64,000 bases of DNA, from assembly GCF_900101265.1 (NCBI RefSeq), contig NZ_FMZS01000003.1, positions 62,001-126,000 on the forward strand. Reading direction: 5' to 3'. Shown here in pieces: positions 14,600-23,242 of this stretch; position 1 is the first letter of the stretch, and each line of letters opens with the position of its first letter. The notes below the pieces were generated by a model. The model was given only the letters and a program-made list of their open reading frames with translations, searched no databases and had not been told where the DNA came from. The position numbers and the translations under genes were made by a program. This DNA comes from Massilia sp. PDC64. GTDB lineage: Bacteria; Pseudomonadota; Gammaproteobacteria; Burkholderiales; Burkholderiaceae_D.

Positions 14600-17500
14600 A
14601 TGAAGCAACACTGGAATGGCGCCGCACGGCGCCGGGCACCCTATCGCCGCGAAGTCTACGCACTGACCATCATGGCCGGTCTCGTGTCCAGCGCCTGGGC
14701 GCAGGACAGCACCGAACCGAAGACGCAGGGCAGCGGCCCCGTCGTTACCGTCACCGGCTACCGCAGCTCGCTCGCGTTGTCCGCGCTGGAGAAGCGCGAG
14801 AACAACGGCCTCACCGACACCGTGTTCTCCGAGGACATGGGCAAATTCCCCGAGCCGAACATCGCCGACGCCCTGTCGCGCATCCCGGGCGTCACCGTGA
14901 CCCGCGCCGCGATCGACGGCGAAGGCATGAACATCTCGATCCGCGGCATGGGTCCCGCGTTCACGCGCGTGCTGCTGAACGGCGCGCCGATGGCCTCCGC
15001 GTCGGCCGGCAGCTGGGGCGGCAACATCAGCGCGAACCGCGAAGTGGACATGGACTTCCTGCCGTCCGAACTGTTCCGCAGCGCGACCGTGTACAAGAGC
15101 CAGCAGGCCGACATCATCGAGGGCGGCGTGGCCGGTACCGTCAACATGCGCAGCGTGCGCCCGTTCGACAAGAACGGCTTCCGCTCGGCCTTCACGGCCA
15201 ACGCCAACTACCGCGACAAGGACGGCAAGTGGGGCAACACGGGGTCGGCCCTCGTCAGCAACACATGGAACACGCGCTTCGGCAAGGTCGGCGCGCTGTT
15301 CGGCTTCGCGTGGCTGAATACGAAATACCACACCGACGTGTTCCAGACCGTCGACATGCGCACGTTCCGCCTGAACGCGAACCAGCGCAACGCGTCCGAT
15401 CCGGCCTCGGCGGGCGGCGACTACTTCAACAGCCCGGCCACGGTCCCCAGCGGCATGGACATGTCGGCCCTGCCGGCGTACGCGCAGGCCGTGCTGAAGC
15501 CGGGCGCCCCCATCGACCGCGCGATGCTGCTGGCGCTGAACCCGGGCGCGACGATCCAGCAGATCGACAACGGCCTGATGGGCCGCCTGCCGCGCTACCT
15601 GGTGTATGACGGCGAGCGCCGCCGCAAGGGCGAGACGCTGAGCTTCCAGTGGCAGCCGAACGAGGACTGGATGGTCTACACGGACATGGTCTTCGCGCAG
15701 AAGGGCAACAAGATGCAGCAGGAAGACATGGCCGCCGGCATGCGCGCGAACACCCCGATTCCGATCGGCCTGACGTTCGACCGCACCGACTGCTCGGCCT
15801 ATTGCACGATCACGGGCGGCACGCTGGCCAATACCTTCTGGGGCCTGGAATTCCGCCCGATGAAGGAAAATACGCACTTCCGCAGCGTCAACCCGGGCTT
15901 CGAGTGGCATGCGAGCGACCGGCTGACCATCGACGGCCACGTCAACTACACGGACAGCCAGTTTTACCGCGACATGCCGACCGTGCTGGTGGCCACCCAG
16001 TCGGCGCCGACCGTCGTCAAGTACGACAACTCGACGCCGGGACAGATTCCGGTCATGTCCAGCAACATCGACATCAACGACCCGTCCAAGTTCGGCTGGT
16101 ACCAGCCGGGCCAGGGCCTGTCCGGCCTGCGCGGCGACATCTACGAGCGCCGCAACACGACCAAGGGCACGCGCCTGAACCTGAACTGGGGCGACGACAC
16201 GTTCGCGATCAAGGTGGGCGGCTCGTTCGACGACATCACGCGCCGCTATACGGACTACGGCAACGCCGACGCGTGGATGAACTACACCTGCGGTAACCAG
16301 ACCAGCTACCAGTTCATCCAGCCGGACCGCGCGCTGCAAGGCCAGTGCGACGGCCGCTTCGCGCCCGGTCCGATCCCGGCCGGCACCTACCCGGGCTACG
16401 GCACCGGCTACACGCAGGGCCAGACGGCGCCGCTGACCTACCTGGGCTCCGCCGTCACGAACGGCGACCTGGCGAAGTACGTCCACAAGAGCGATCACGG
16501 CTTCATCACGATCGACTGGGACAAGTTTGCCAAGGACACCAACTACCAGCACTACCGCGAGCTCTTCTACGCCGCGCCGACGACCAACGGCGGCTACCTG
16601 CGCGAGAAGGTGACGGCGTTCTACGTCGCGACGAACGGCCGCATCCCCGTGTTCGGCCACACGCTGCGCTACAACGCCGGCGTGCGCTACGCGACGACGG
16701 AGCAGACGATCGGCGCCCCGGTCAACACGCCCGATCCGCGCAACGCCCAGCAGGGCCTGCAGCAAGGCGGCCGCTACCCGGACATGCAGACCTGGGTGTA
16801 TGAATCGACCAAGTACCACAACATCCTGCCGTCGTTCAACCTGTCGTACAACCTGACGAAGGACGTGATCGCCCGCCTGTCCGGCTCCAAGTCGCTCACG
16901 CGCGCCAACCCGGCGGACCTGCACCAGACCCAGCTCTCGATCGGCGACCAGGGCGTCAACCAGGGCAACGTGACGAATCCGAACCTCAAGCCGTTCAAGG
17001 CCAACAACCTGGATGCGGGCGTGGAATGGTATTTCAGCCGCGAAGGCTATGTCGCGCTGTCCGGCTTCGCCAAGGACATCGTCAGCCGCCCGGGCCAGCG
17101 CCAGATCGACTACACGCTGGCCGACCTGGACAAGATCTACGGCACCGTGGGCCTGACGGATGCGCAGCAGGCGGCCGTGGACGCCGCCGGCGGACGCGAC
17201 AAGAAGCACGTGATCATCACCGAGCCGTACATGATCGACACGAAGCTGAAGGTGCGCGGCCTGGAGTTCACGTGGCAGCAGCCGCTGGACATGCTGCCGG
17301 TGAAAGGCTTCGGCTTCACGGGGAATTTCACGTACACGAAGCAGAAGGATGAAGCCAAGGGAGCACCGCCGGTGGCCGGCGTGCCGCCGCGCACCAGCAA
17401 CCTGACCGTGTACTACGAGAAGGACGGCCTGAACCTGCGCGTGTCGCGCCAGTACCAGTCCAGCCTGATCAGCAACACGAACACGGGCCTGGGCAACGGC

Positions 17501-17716
17501 ATCTACGCGTATTCGACGGGACGCCAGCAGGTCGACCTGTCGGCCGGCCTGAACCTGCAGAAGTTGTTCGGCTTCGCCTACAACACGGACCTGTCGCTCA
17601 GCGTCTGGAACGTGAACAACGCGAAGAGCCAGAACTACACGGCGTTCCCCAACGCGATCTTCGACGAGAACAAGCCGGGCCGCAGCTACAACGTGACGCT
17701 GCGCACCTCGTTCTGA
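14600..17716 (+). CDS. TonB-dependent receptor, carbohydrate-type (Caulobacter subfamily)
   Basis: 1038-residue outer-membrane transporter. Signal peptide to about residue 35 (SSAWAQD), plug from about 48 (VVTVTGYRSSL) with the EDMGKFPEPNIADALSRIPGV block, and a barrel ending in Phe (TLRTSF). ATG 14600 follows AGAGAGGAGACAAAG, sharing GAGAGGAGACA with the first receptor's leader. Only moderately similar to the first receptor by eye, so it should carry a different ligand. LacI-type operators upstream, shared with the GH31 and GH43 genes, suggest that it imports hemicellulose oligosaccharides cut by those enzymes. A terminator follows directly. Confidence 0.93.
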   Translation: MKQHWNGAARRRAPYRREVYALTIMAGLVSSAWAQDSTEPKTQGSGPVVTVTGYRSSLALSALEKRENNGLTDTVFSEDMGKFPEPNIADALSRIPGVTVTRAAIDGEGMNISIRGMGPAFTRVLLNGAPMASASAGSWGGNISANREVDMDFLPSELFRSATVYKSQQADIIEGGVAGTVNMRSVRPFDKNGFRSAFTANANYRDKDGKWGNTGSALVSNTWNTRFGKVGALFGFAWLNTKYHTDVFQTVDMRTFRLNANQRNASDPASAGGDYFNSPATVPSGMDMSALPAYAQAVLKPGAPIDRAMLLALNPGATIQQIDNGLMGRLPRYLVYDGERRRKGETLSFQWQPNEDWMVYTDMVFAQKGNKMQQEDMAAGMRANTPIPIGLTFDRTDCSAYCTITGGTLANTFWGLEFRPMKENTHFRSVNPGFEWHASDRLTIDGHVNYTDSQFYRDMPTVLVATQSAPTVVKYDNSTPGQIPVMSSNIDINDPSKFGWYQPGQGLSGLRGDIYERRNTTKGTRLNLNWGDDTFAIKVGGSFDDITRRYTDYGNADAWMNYTCGNQTSYQFIQPDRALQGQCDGRFAPGPIPAGTYPGYGTGYTQGQTAPLTYLGSAVTNGDLAKYVHKSDHGFITIDWDKFAKDTNYQHYRELFYAAPTTNGGYLREKVTAFYVATNGRIPVFGHTLRYNAGVRYATTEQTIGAPVNTPDPRNAQQGLQQGGRYPDMQTWVYESTKYHNILPSFNLSYNLTKDVIARLSGSKSLTRANPADLHQTQLSIGDQGVNQGNVTNPNLKPFKANNLDAGVEWYFSREGYVALSGFAKDIVSRPGQRQIDYTLADLDKIYGTVGLTDAQQAAVDAAGGRDKKHVIITEPYMIDTKLKVRGLEFTWQQPLDMLPVKGFGFTGNFTYTKQKDEAKGAPPVAGVPPRTSNLTVYYEKDGLNLRVSRQYQSSLISNTNTGLGNGIYAYSTGRQQVDLSAGLNLQKLFGFAYNTDLSLSVWNVNNAKSQNYTAFPNAIFDENKPGRSYNVTLRTSF

Positions 17717-17765
17717 TCATGTAGTTGCGTCTCCCCGGGCCGTTTGCTGGCGGTCCGGTATTCAT

Positions 17766-17797
17766 GGGGCGGCTGAGTCTCCGGCCGCTCCTTTTTT
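17766..17797 (+). terminator. Rho-independent terminator after the second TonB receptor
   Basis: GGGGCGGC pairs with GCCGCTCC (one G-T pair) across a short loop and is followed by six T. It starts 50 bases after the receptor stop and 80 before the next gene. Confidence 0.8.
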
Positions 17798-17845
17798 ATT
17801 GTCGACCTGTTATATTCCTGCGTGTGATCTTTACAGCGGGGATGC

Positions 17846-18361
17846 ATGAACGCACATCGACGTTTGGGGCGGCTTGGCGTGGCCGTGGCATTGGTCTGCG
17901 CGTGCAGCCCGGTCGTCGCACAGGAGTCGCCGGCTCCTTCGGGCGCGTATTTCCATGATCTTGGACGGATCATCGGACGGATCCGCGCCGTTCAGTGGAC
18001 GGCAGATCTCTGCGCGGAGACTTATCCCGAAACGACATCGGACAATCAGGTTGCGGTCGATGCGTGGCAGCGGAAGTACCAGCCGTTCGTCATGGAAATG
18101 ACCAAGAGATTCGAGGCCCTGCCGGCGTATTGGGCGGCGCACGATCCTACCGGCACCTATTCCGTACCGAAAATCAGGGATATGGTCGAGCAGTTGATGG
18201 TGCAGGGGCGCGAACAGCTCAGGAAGCAGTATGTTGTCGACCAGGGTGTGGAGCGATTCCGGGAAACCTGCAAGGTCTATCCGTTGGCGCTTCAGTCAGA
18301 CAACTTCGATTTCGAACGCGCGTATCGGAATGAGGTCGCCGTGATCCGCCGCGTGCCGTGA
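17846..18361 (+). CDS. Secreted protein of unknown function
   Basis: 171 residues with an N-terminal signal peptide (about 1-25, ending VVAQE). The mature part is mostly helical with two Cys (LCAETYPE and ETCKVYP), which could form a disulfide. No family recognised. It stands alone between the second receptor and the convergent Sel1-repeat gene. Both neighbours are exported, but no functional link is shown. Start chosen at the ATG giving a clean signal peptide; a GGGG stretch precedes it. Confidence 0.7.
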   Translation: MNAHRRLGRLGVAVALVCACSPVVAQESPAPSGAYFHDLGRIIGRIRAVQWTADLCAETYPETTSDNQVAVDAWQRKYQPFVMEMTKRFEALPAYWAAHDPTGTYSVPKIRDMVEQLMVQGREQLRKQYVVDQGVERFRETCKVYPLALQSDNFDFERAYRNEVAVIRRVP

Positions 18362-18455
18362 TGTAAGCATGATTTGCGGCTGACTTCAACGAGTGGTGCG
18401 TCGGCGTCGATGTGGCTGAGTTCCACGAAACGTGTCGGCTCGCACTTATATGGCG

Positions 18456-19145
18456 TCATTGTTTTTTGCTTCGAGAGGGTGTCCAGGCATCCGCCTGCTC
18501 GCGGCACGAGGCGAGTTTTTCCGTGCCCAGGCGACTCTCCAACTGCCGAAGGACTTTGTCGAGATAGGCCGAGAGTCGTTGGTCGTTCGGGCCGGCAAAC
18601 CTCATCGCCCGATAGGTCCACACGCAAGCCATGTGCGGGTCCGCAGGCCCGAGCTGGCCGGCGCCGTATAAGTTCGCGAGGTTCCACATCGCTTCGGCAA
18701 AGCCGAGGTCCGCCGCGCGCGAGTACAGAGCGAAACCCAGCTTCCTGTCCTGCGGTACGCCAAGTCCCAGATCGTGCAGATAGGCTTCGCTGTTCGTCGC
18801 CTGGGCGTGGCCTTGCGCAGCAGCCTTTTCGTACCAGGCCAGGGCTTCGATATAGTTTCCATCTTCCTGCAGCATGCTGCCGACGCTGTTCTGGGCTTCG
18901 GGATCGCCGGCCTCGGCGGCCATCCGATACCACTTCAGCGCGGCCGCCCTGTCGCGCGGCGCACCTTTGCCGCGATCGTAAGCCGCACCGACGCGAAGCT
19001 GGGCGTCGATATCGCCCGCTTCGGCTTTGGCGATCAGCGCTTTGGTGTCTGACGACAGCAACCAGTCGGCTGAAGCGGAACCCGCGTGACCCTGCAGCAG
19101 AATGAATAAGGACGAAACAACAATCGTTCTTGCGGTTCTCGGCAT
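18456..19145 (-). CDS. Exported Sel1-like (TPR-related) repeat protein
   Basis: 229 residues. Signal peptide to about residue 26 (GSASA), then Sel1 repeats of about 36 residues with the A-x-x-G-x-x-x-A-Q pattern: AEAGDIDAQLRVGAAYDRG, AAEAGDPEAQNSVGSM, AAAQGHAQATNSEAYLHDLG and AADLGFAEAMWNLANLYGAG. Sel1 proteins are helical scaffolds for protein contacts in the periplasm. No catalytic residues. It converges with the secreted unknown at 17846 across a 94-base gap. Confidence 0.85.
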   Translation of the reverse strand: MPRTARTIVVSSLFILLQGHAGSASADWLLSSDTKALIAKAEAGDIDAQLRVGAAYDRGKGAPRDRAAALKWYRMAAEAGDPEAQNSVGSMLQEDGNYIEALAWYEKAAAQGHAQATNSEAYLHDLGLGVPQDRKLGFALYSRAADLGFAEAMWNLANLYGAGQLGPADPHMACVWTYRAMRFAGPNDQRLSAYLDKVLRQLESRLGTEKLASCREQADAWTPSRSKKQ

Positions 19146-19215
19146 GTCGTTACCCGGGATAAGGCGTCTGTCAGGATGAGCTCGATCTTACCTTCATCGA
19201 CGCCATCCTGTGCGG

Positions 19216-21276
19216 CTATTTGCCCAGCACCGCCCACGTGAACCGCACCCCATCGCTCCCATCCGGCACCGGCCCCGGACTGTCCGCATGCAGCGCCTGG
19301 GTGGCCGGATCGACTCGCAGGAACCGGTTCGTCGCGAGCGACATCAGCACCAGTTCGCCGGTCGGCGTCTCGATCCACTGGAAGCTCTCGGCCTGGCCGG
19401 GTTTGCCCTTGTGCAGGCCGACGCCGCCCTTCGCATCGACGCTGACAAACGCCGCGCCGGATTGCAGGGCGACGCGTCCGAGCCCCATGTCCTTGACGAG
19501 ATACGCCGCCATCTTGCGGCCGCTCTTGAATTCCGCGAGCTGGATGCGCTGGCCGAACGGAATCGCGCGCATCAGGCCGTGCGGATTCGGCTGGTAGACA
19601 TCGATGCTGTCGAAGTCCGCGTACCCGCCCGGTTTCCCGGCCTGATTGTAGTTGAAGAGGGCATAGCGCACGCCCTGGAAGGTCTTCAGCTGGAACACCA
19701 TCGTGAACGGTTCCCCGATGGGCGCGAACGCCTTGCCGTCCACGGACCACGAGAAGCGGGCCTGCTCGGTGAGGAAGTCGCAATCCGCGCGCAGCATCAC
19801 GCGCGTGGCGCCGGCCGGCAGCGGCACGCGCACGGTGCGGTCGCTGATCTGGTCGTACAGCGCCAGTTGCAGGCCGGCCGCCGTCTTTTCCACGCCCAAG
19901 GTCGCATACGGGAGGTTCAGCAGCGCGAGGCCGGCGACGTCGCCGTCCGCGAGGCCGGACGCATCCAGCGTCACCGTCGGCGACGAGCGGGGGCCGATGG
20001 CGCGCTGCGTCAGGCTGTTGCGGGCCTGCCAGAACGACGTCGCGGGCAGCGCGTGCAGGCGCAGGAAGCCGGGGCGTTCCGTCAGCGACCATTGGCCGTC
20101 GACGGGCACGTGGTTCCACTGCCAGACCGGTTGCAGCGTCGTCGCGGAGAAATCGTCGCTGCGCGCATACGGTACCTGGATGGGCGAGGGCGCCGCCGTC
20201 TTCGGCTTGACCCACGTGCGCGGATTGCGTCCCAGGTTGCCGGGCAGGCCGAAGTACGGCCAGCCATCTTTCCACGTGATCGGCGAAAGGCTGAGCAGGC
20301 GGCCGACGGAGTTAAAGTCCATCATCGAGAAGCCCCACCATTCGCCCGCCGGCGTCAGCACGATGCCGCCCTGGTGCAGCGAGTTCGCATTGCGGGCCGA
20401 CGGGTTCGGCGGCACGATCGCGGTCGGCGTCTTGTTGTCCTTCAGGCGGTAGCCCTGGGCCATGCCGAAATCTTCATCCTTGCTGATGGCCTGGTTCACT
20501 TCGTACGGTCCGTCGACCTTGTCCGCGCGCGCGGCGGGCATGCGGAAGCCGCCCGCGTAGTTGGCGGACAGGATGTAGTACTTGCCTTCGATCTTGTAGA
20601 TGTGCGCGCCTTCGCCCATGCCCGCGTCCTGCGCGAACAGTACTTTCTCGGTGCCGGGCACGATGTCCGTCAGGTCGTCCGTCAACTGGGCGATGCGCAT
20701 GCGCTGGTGGTCCCACACGACCCACGCCTTGCCGTCGTCGTCGAACAGCACGGACAGGTCGTGCAGGCTGCGCTTCATCTCGCGGTGCGTCCAGGGGCCG
20801 CGCGGATCGGTGGCGCTGAAGATCTGCGTCCCGCGGCCGTTCACGTTGCTGAAGATGTAGAACGTGCCATTCCGGTAGCGCAGGCTCGGGGCCCAGATGC
20901 CTTGCCCGTAGATGCTCTTGCCGTCTTCCAGGCGGTAGGCCGGGCCGAAGTCCAGCTTGTCGACGGCGTAGCTCAGGAATTCCCAGTTCACGAGGTCGCG
21001 CGAGCGCAGGACCGGCAGGCCGGGCATCGCGTGCATGGTCGTGCCGGTCAGGTAGAACCAGTCGCCCACGCGGATCATGTCGGGGTCCGAGAATTCGTCG
21101 TAGAACAGCGGGTTCGTGAACGTGCCGTTGCCATTGTCCGGTGTCCACGTGGCCGTCGACAGGCCGGTGGCGGGACGCGGTTCTTCCTGCGCGTGTGCGC
21201 CCAGGCAGGCGAGGGCGGCGCAGAGGGCGAGGACGGCCGCCTGGAGACGCGGCGGGCGGGGGCGGTGTGCGGTCAT
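19216..21276 (-). CDS. Secreted GH43 glycosidase with C-terminal beta-sandwich and beta-trefoil-like module
   Basis: 686 residues from ATG 21276, chosen because the signal peptide (to about 29, GAHAQ) starts there; in-frame ATG 21300 is an alternative. The five-bladed GH43 domain (about 50-385) shows base Asp64 (FSDPDMIRVGDWFYL), the pKa-tuning Asp in VLFDDDGKAW (179-181) and acid Glu222 (GEGAHIYK). A concanavalin-like beta-sandwich as in beta-xylosidases follows (about 390-585), then about 100 residues resembling a fascin/trefoil carbohydrate-binding unit (ALQSGAAFVSVDAKGG, NRFLRVD). Probable beta-xylosidase or alpha-arabinofuranosidase acting on hemicellulose. An operator lies 45 bases upstream. 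Confidence 0.87.
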   Translation of the reverse strand: MTAHRPRPPRLQAAVLALCAALACLGAHAQEEPRPATGLSTATWTPDNGNGTFTNPLFYDEFSDPDMIRVGDWFYLTGTTMHAMPGLPVLRSRDLVNWEFLSYAVDKLDFGPAYRLEDGKSIYGQGIWAPSLRYRNGTFYIFSNVNGRGTQIFSATDPRGPWTHREMKRSLHDLSVLFDDDGKAWVVWDHQRMRIAQLTDDLTDIVPGTEKVLFAQDAGMGEGAHIYKIEGKYYILSANYAGGFRMPAARADKVDGPYEVNQAISKDEDFGMAQGYRLKDNKTPTAIVPPNPSARNANSLHQGGIVLTPAGEWWGFSMMDFNSVGRLLSLSPITWKDGWPYFGLPGNLGRNPRTWVKPKTAAPSPIQVPYARSDDFSATTLQPVWQWNHVPVDGQWSLTERPGFLRLHALPATSFWQARNSLTQRAIGPRSSPTVTLDASGLADGDVAGLALLNLPYATLGVEKTAAGLQLALYDQISDRTVRVPLPAGATRVMLRADCDFLTEQARFSWSVDGKAFAPIGEPFTMVFQLKTFQGVRYALFNYNQAGKPGGYADFDSIDVYQPNPHGLMRAIPFGQRIQLAEFKSGRKMAAYLVKDMGLGRVALQSGAAFVSVDAKGGVGLHKGKPGQAESFQWIETPTGELVLMSLATNRFLRVDPATQALHADSPGPVPDGSDGVRFTWAVLGK

Positions 21277-21320
21277 GTGGGGTCCGTGGATACAGGGCAT
21301 CCGGCAATGTAGGGCATGCG

Positions 21321-21334
21321 TGGTAGCGCTGTCA
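21321..21334 (-). promoter_or_regulatory. Xyl-box-like LacI operator upstream of GH43
   Basis: TGGTAGCGCTGTCA on the plus strand matches the xyl-box TGGTAGCGCTAACA at 12 of 14 positions and has the central GCGC symmetry. It lies 45 bases before the GH43 start in the 243-base gap to the Anbu gene, which otherwise holds nothing I recognise. Confidence 0.6.
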
Positions 21335-21519
21335 AAACCGCGGCGGCGCACCCTCGGCGGCCGGAGCCCGTCATGCCCGCGACGCCAAGTCCTTGTTATT
21401 GCTGGCTTTCTCCGCTCATCCGCCGCAAGTTTTGCAACTAATCGACATGCGCGATACCGAACCCGATATCGGTCTCCAGGAAAATATCATCGCTTCCGTG
21501 GCCCTGCGAGGCAGGCAAG

Positions 21520-22395
21520 TCAATGCTGGCCGGGCGCGGGCGGCTGTTCCGCGACCGACTGCAACGGCGCCTGCGGCGCGCCAGTCGCCATGCCCGGCGG
21601 CAGCGGGGCGCGCACGGGCCGGCTGTGCATGTTGGTGGAGGAGAGCACGTTGTCCGTCGTGCCGGGCGCGGCGTCCCATACGGGTGCGGCGATCCCTTCG
21701 AACACGGTCTTCAGTTGCTGGCCCCAGCTGTTGCGCAGCAGCTGGAAATACTGGTTGTGTTCGTCGATGGTGACGAAACGGGTGACGGCCAGGCTACCGT
21801 CTTCGTACACGAGCAGGTCGAGCGGCAGGCCGACGGAGATGTTCGAGCGCAGGGTCGAATCCATCGAGATCAGCGCGCACTTGGCCGCGTCGTCCAGCGA
21901 CGTGCGCGGCGTGACGACGCGGTCGATGATCGGTTTGCCGTATTTCGCTTCGCCGATCTGGAAATAGGGATTTTCGTCGTGCGACTCGATGAAGTTGCCG
22001 GCCGAGTAGACGTAGAACAGCCGGCAGCGCTCGCCCCGGATCTGGCCCCCGAACACGATGCTGATGTTGAAGTCGACGCCGTGCTCGGCCAGCCGGGCCG
22101 ACTCCTGCCGGTAGACCGTGCGCACCGCTTCGCCGACGATGCGCGCGGCCTCGTACATGTCCGGTGCGTTCCAGATCGTCGTGCCGTTCTCGCTCACGTG
22201 GGCCGCCACGATCTGGCGCACGGCCTGGGAGATCGACAGGTTCCCCGCGGTCATCATGACCATCATGCGGTCGCCCGGGTTCTCGAAGACGGAAAGCTTG
22301 CGGAAGGTGCCGACCTGGTCGACACCGGCGTTCGTGCGCGAATCGGCGAGGAACACGAGGCCGGCATCGAGGCGCATGCCCACACAGTAAGTCAT
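21520..22395 (-). CDS. Anbu, ancestral proteasome-like peptidase
   Basis: 291 residues. After Met removal the N-terminus is TYCVGMRLDAGLVFLADSRTNAG, the Ntn-hydrolase start with catalytic Thr and the DSRT element of proteasome/HslV beta subunits; the KL in FRKLSVF supplies the conserved lysine. This fixes the start at ATG 22395, two codons inside a TTG alternative. Anbu is a cytoplasmic peptidase that assembles into rings. A Pro/Gln-rich C-terminal tail (last 40 residues) is added here. Last gene of the ATP-grasp/alpha-E/transglutaminase/Anbu cluster, 36 bases after the transglutaminase. Confidence 0.92.
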   Translation of the reverse strand: MTYCVGMRLDAGLVFLADSRTNAGVDQVGTFRKLSVFENPGDRMMVMMTAGNLSISQAVRQIVAAHVSENGTTIWNAPDMYEAARIVGEAVRTVYRQESARLAEHGVDFNISIVFGGQIRGERCRLFYVYSAGNFIESHDENPYFQIGEAKYGKPIIDRVVTPRTSLDDAAKCALISMDSTLRSNISVGLPLDLLVYEDGSLAVTRFVTIDEHNQYFQLLRNSWGQQLKTVFEGIAAPVWDAAPGTTDNVLSSTNMHSRPVRAPLPPGMATGAPQAPLQSVAEQPPAPGQH

Positions 22396-22431
22396 CGGCA
22401 AAATCCGTTGTGGTTGAGGAAAGGCGTCATT

Positions 22432-23241
22432 CTACACGGGGACGATCTGCGCCTCGACCCGCATGACCTCGTCGCCGCCGCCGCGCCGCATGCCGCGCAC
22501 CGGGGCGGCCGATTCGTAGTCGCGGCCGATCGCGAGGCGGCAGTACCCGTCCGTCATCAGCCGGTCGTGCGTGACGTCGATGCTGACCCAGCCGCTGAAG
22601 TCCGGATCGTCGACCCACGCGTCCACCCACGCATGACTGGCCGCGTGGCCTGTCGATCCCGGGTCGATGTAGCCGGACACGTAGCGCGCCGGTACCCCGT
22701 GCGCATGGCAGCAGGCGAGGAACACGTGGGCGTGGTCCTGGCACACGCCGGCGCCGAGCAGCATCGCCTCGGCGGCGGCCGTGCCCACGTGGGTGGCACC
22801 GGTCTGGTACGCGACCGCACCGTGGATGTGCGCGGCGAGACGCAGCAGGTCGGCCGTGGTGACGGGTTCCCCACGGGCGGGCAGGCAGGCCGCCGCGACG
22901 TCGGCGAGCGCCGTCGTCGGTTGCGTCAGCCGGGTGGGGACCGTGAAGATCAGCGGCGGCAGGCTGTCGTGGGCCTGCAGGCGACCGCCGGGTAGGGGCA
23001 CCGTCGCGACGACGCCTTCGACGAGGATGCGCACGGCCGTGTGCGGTGCGTTCAGGGTCAGCATGTGCGACGCATTGCCGTACGCGTCCACGTAGGCGGC
23101 GCAATGGCCCGGTGTCGCGATGTGCCAGGACAGCACCTGCTGTTGCGGCTCGGCGCGCGGCGTCAGGTGCAGCTGCTCGATGCTGTAGGCCTGCGGTTGC
23201 GAATAGCGGTACAGGGTTTCGTGGCGGATGGACAGGTGCAT
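22432..23241 (-). CDS. Transglutaminase-like cysteine protease of the Anbu cluster
   Basis: 269 residues. The bacterial transglutaminase N-terminal domain starts at residue 1 (MHLSIRHETLYRYSQP) and the core holds the triad Cys167 (GVCQDHAH), His203 (SHAWVDAWV) and Asp222 (SIDVTHDR). No signal peptide, so cytoplasmic. In Anbu loci these enzymes are proposed to cut or transfer peptides made by the neighbouring ATP-grasp ligase. It starts one base before the alpha-E stop region, confirming the operon. Confidence 0.9.
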   Translation of the reverse strand: MHLSIRHETLYRYSQPQAYSIEQLHLTPRAEPQQQVLSWHIATPGHCAAYVDAYGNASHMLTLNAPHTAVRILVEGVVATVPLPGGRLQAHDSLPPLIFTVPTRLTQPTTALADVAAACLPARGEPVTTADLLRLAAHIHGAVAYQTGATHVGTAAAEAMLLGAGVCQDHAHVFLACCHAHGVPARYVSGYIDPGSTGHAASHAWVDAWVDDPDFSGWVSIDVTHDRLMTDGYCRLAIGRDYESAAPVRGMRRGGGDEVMRVEAQIVPV

Positions 23242-23242
23242 G

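Noticed and set aside
14528..17209. 893-codon open frame antisense to the second TonB receptor
   Set aside because: Shadow of a recognised receptor; low-complexity Val/Arg/Ala composition, no family motif.
19210..21312. 700-codon open frame antisense to GH43
   Set aside because: Shadow frame; the minus strand carries the GH43 catalytic motifs, signal peptide and operator.
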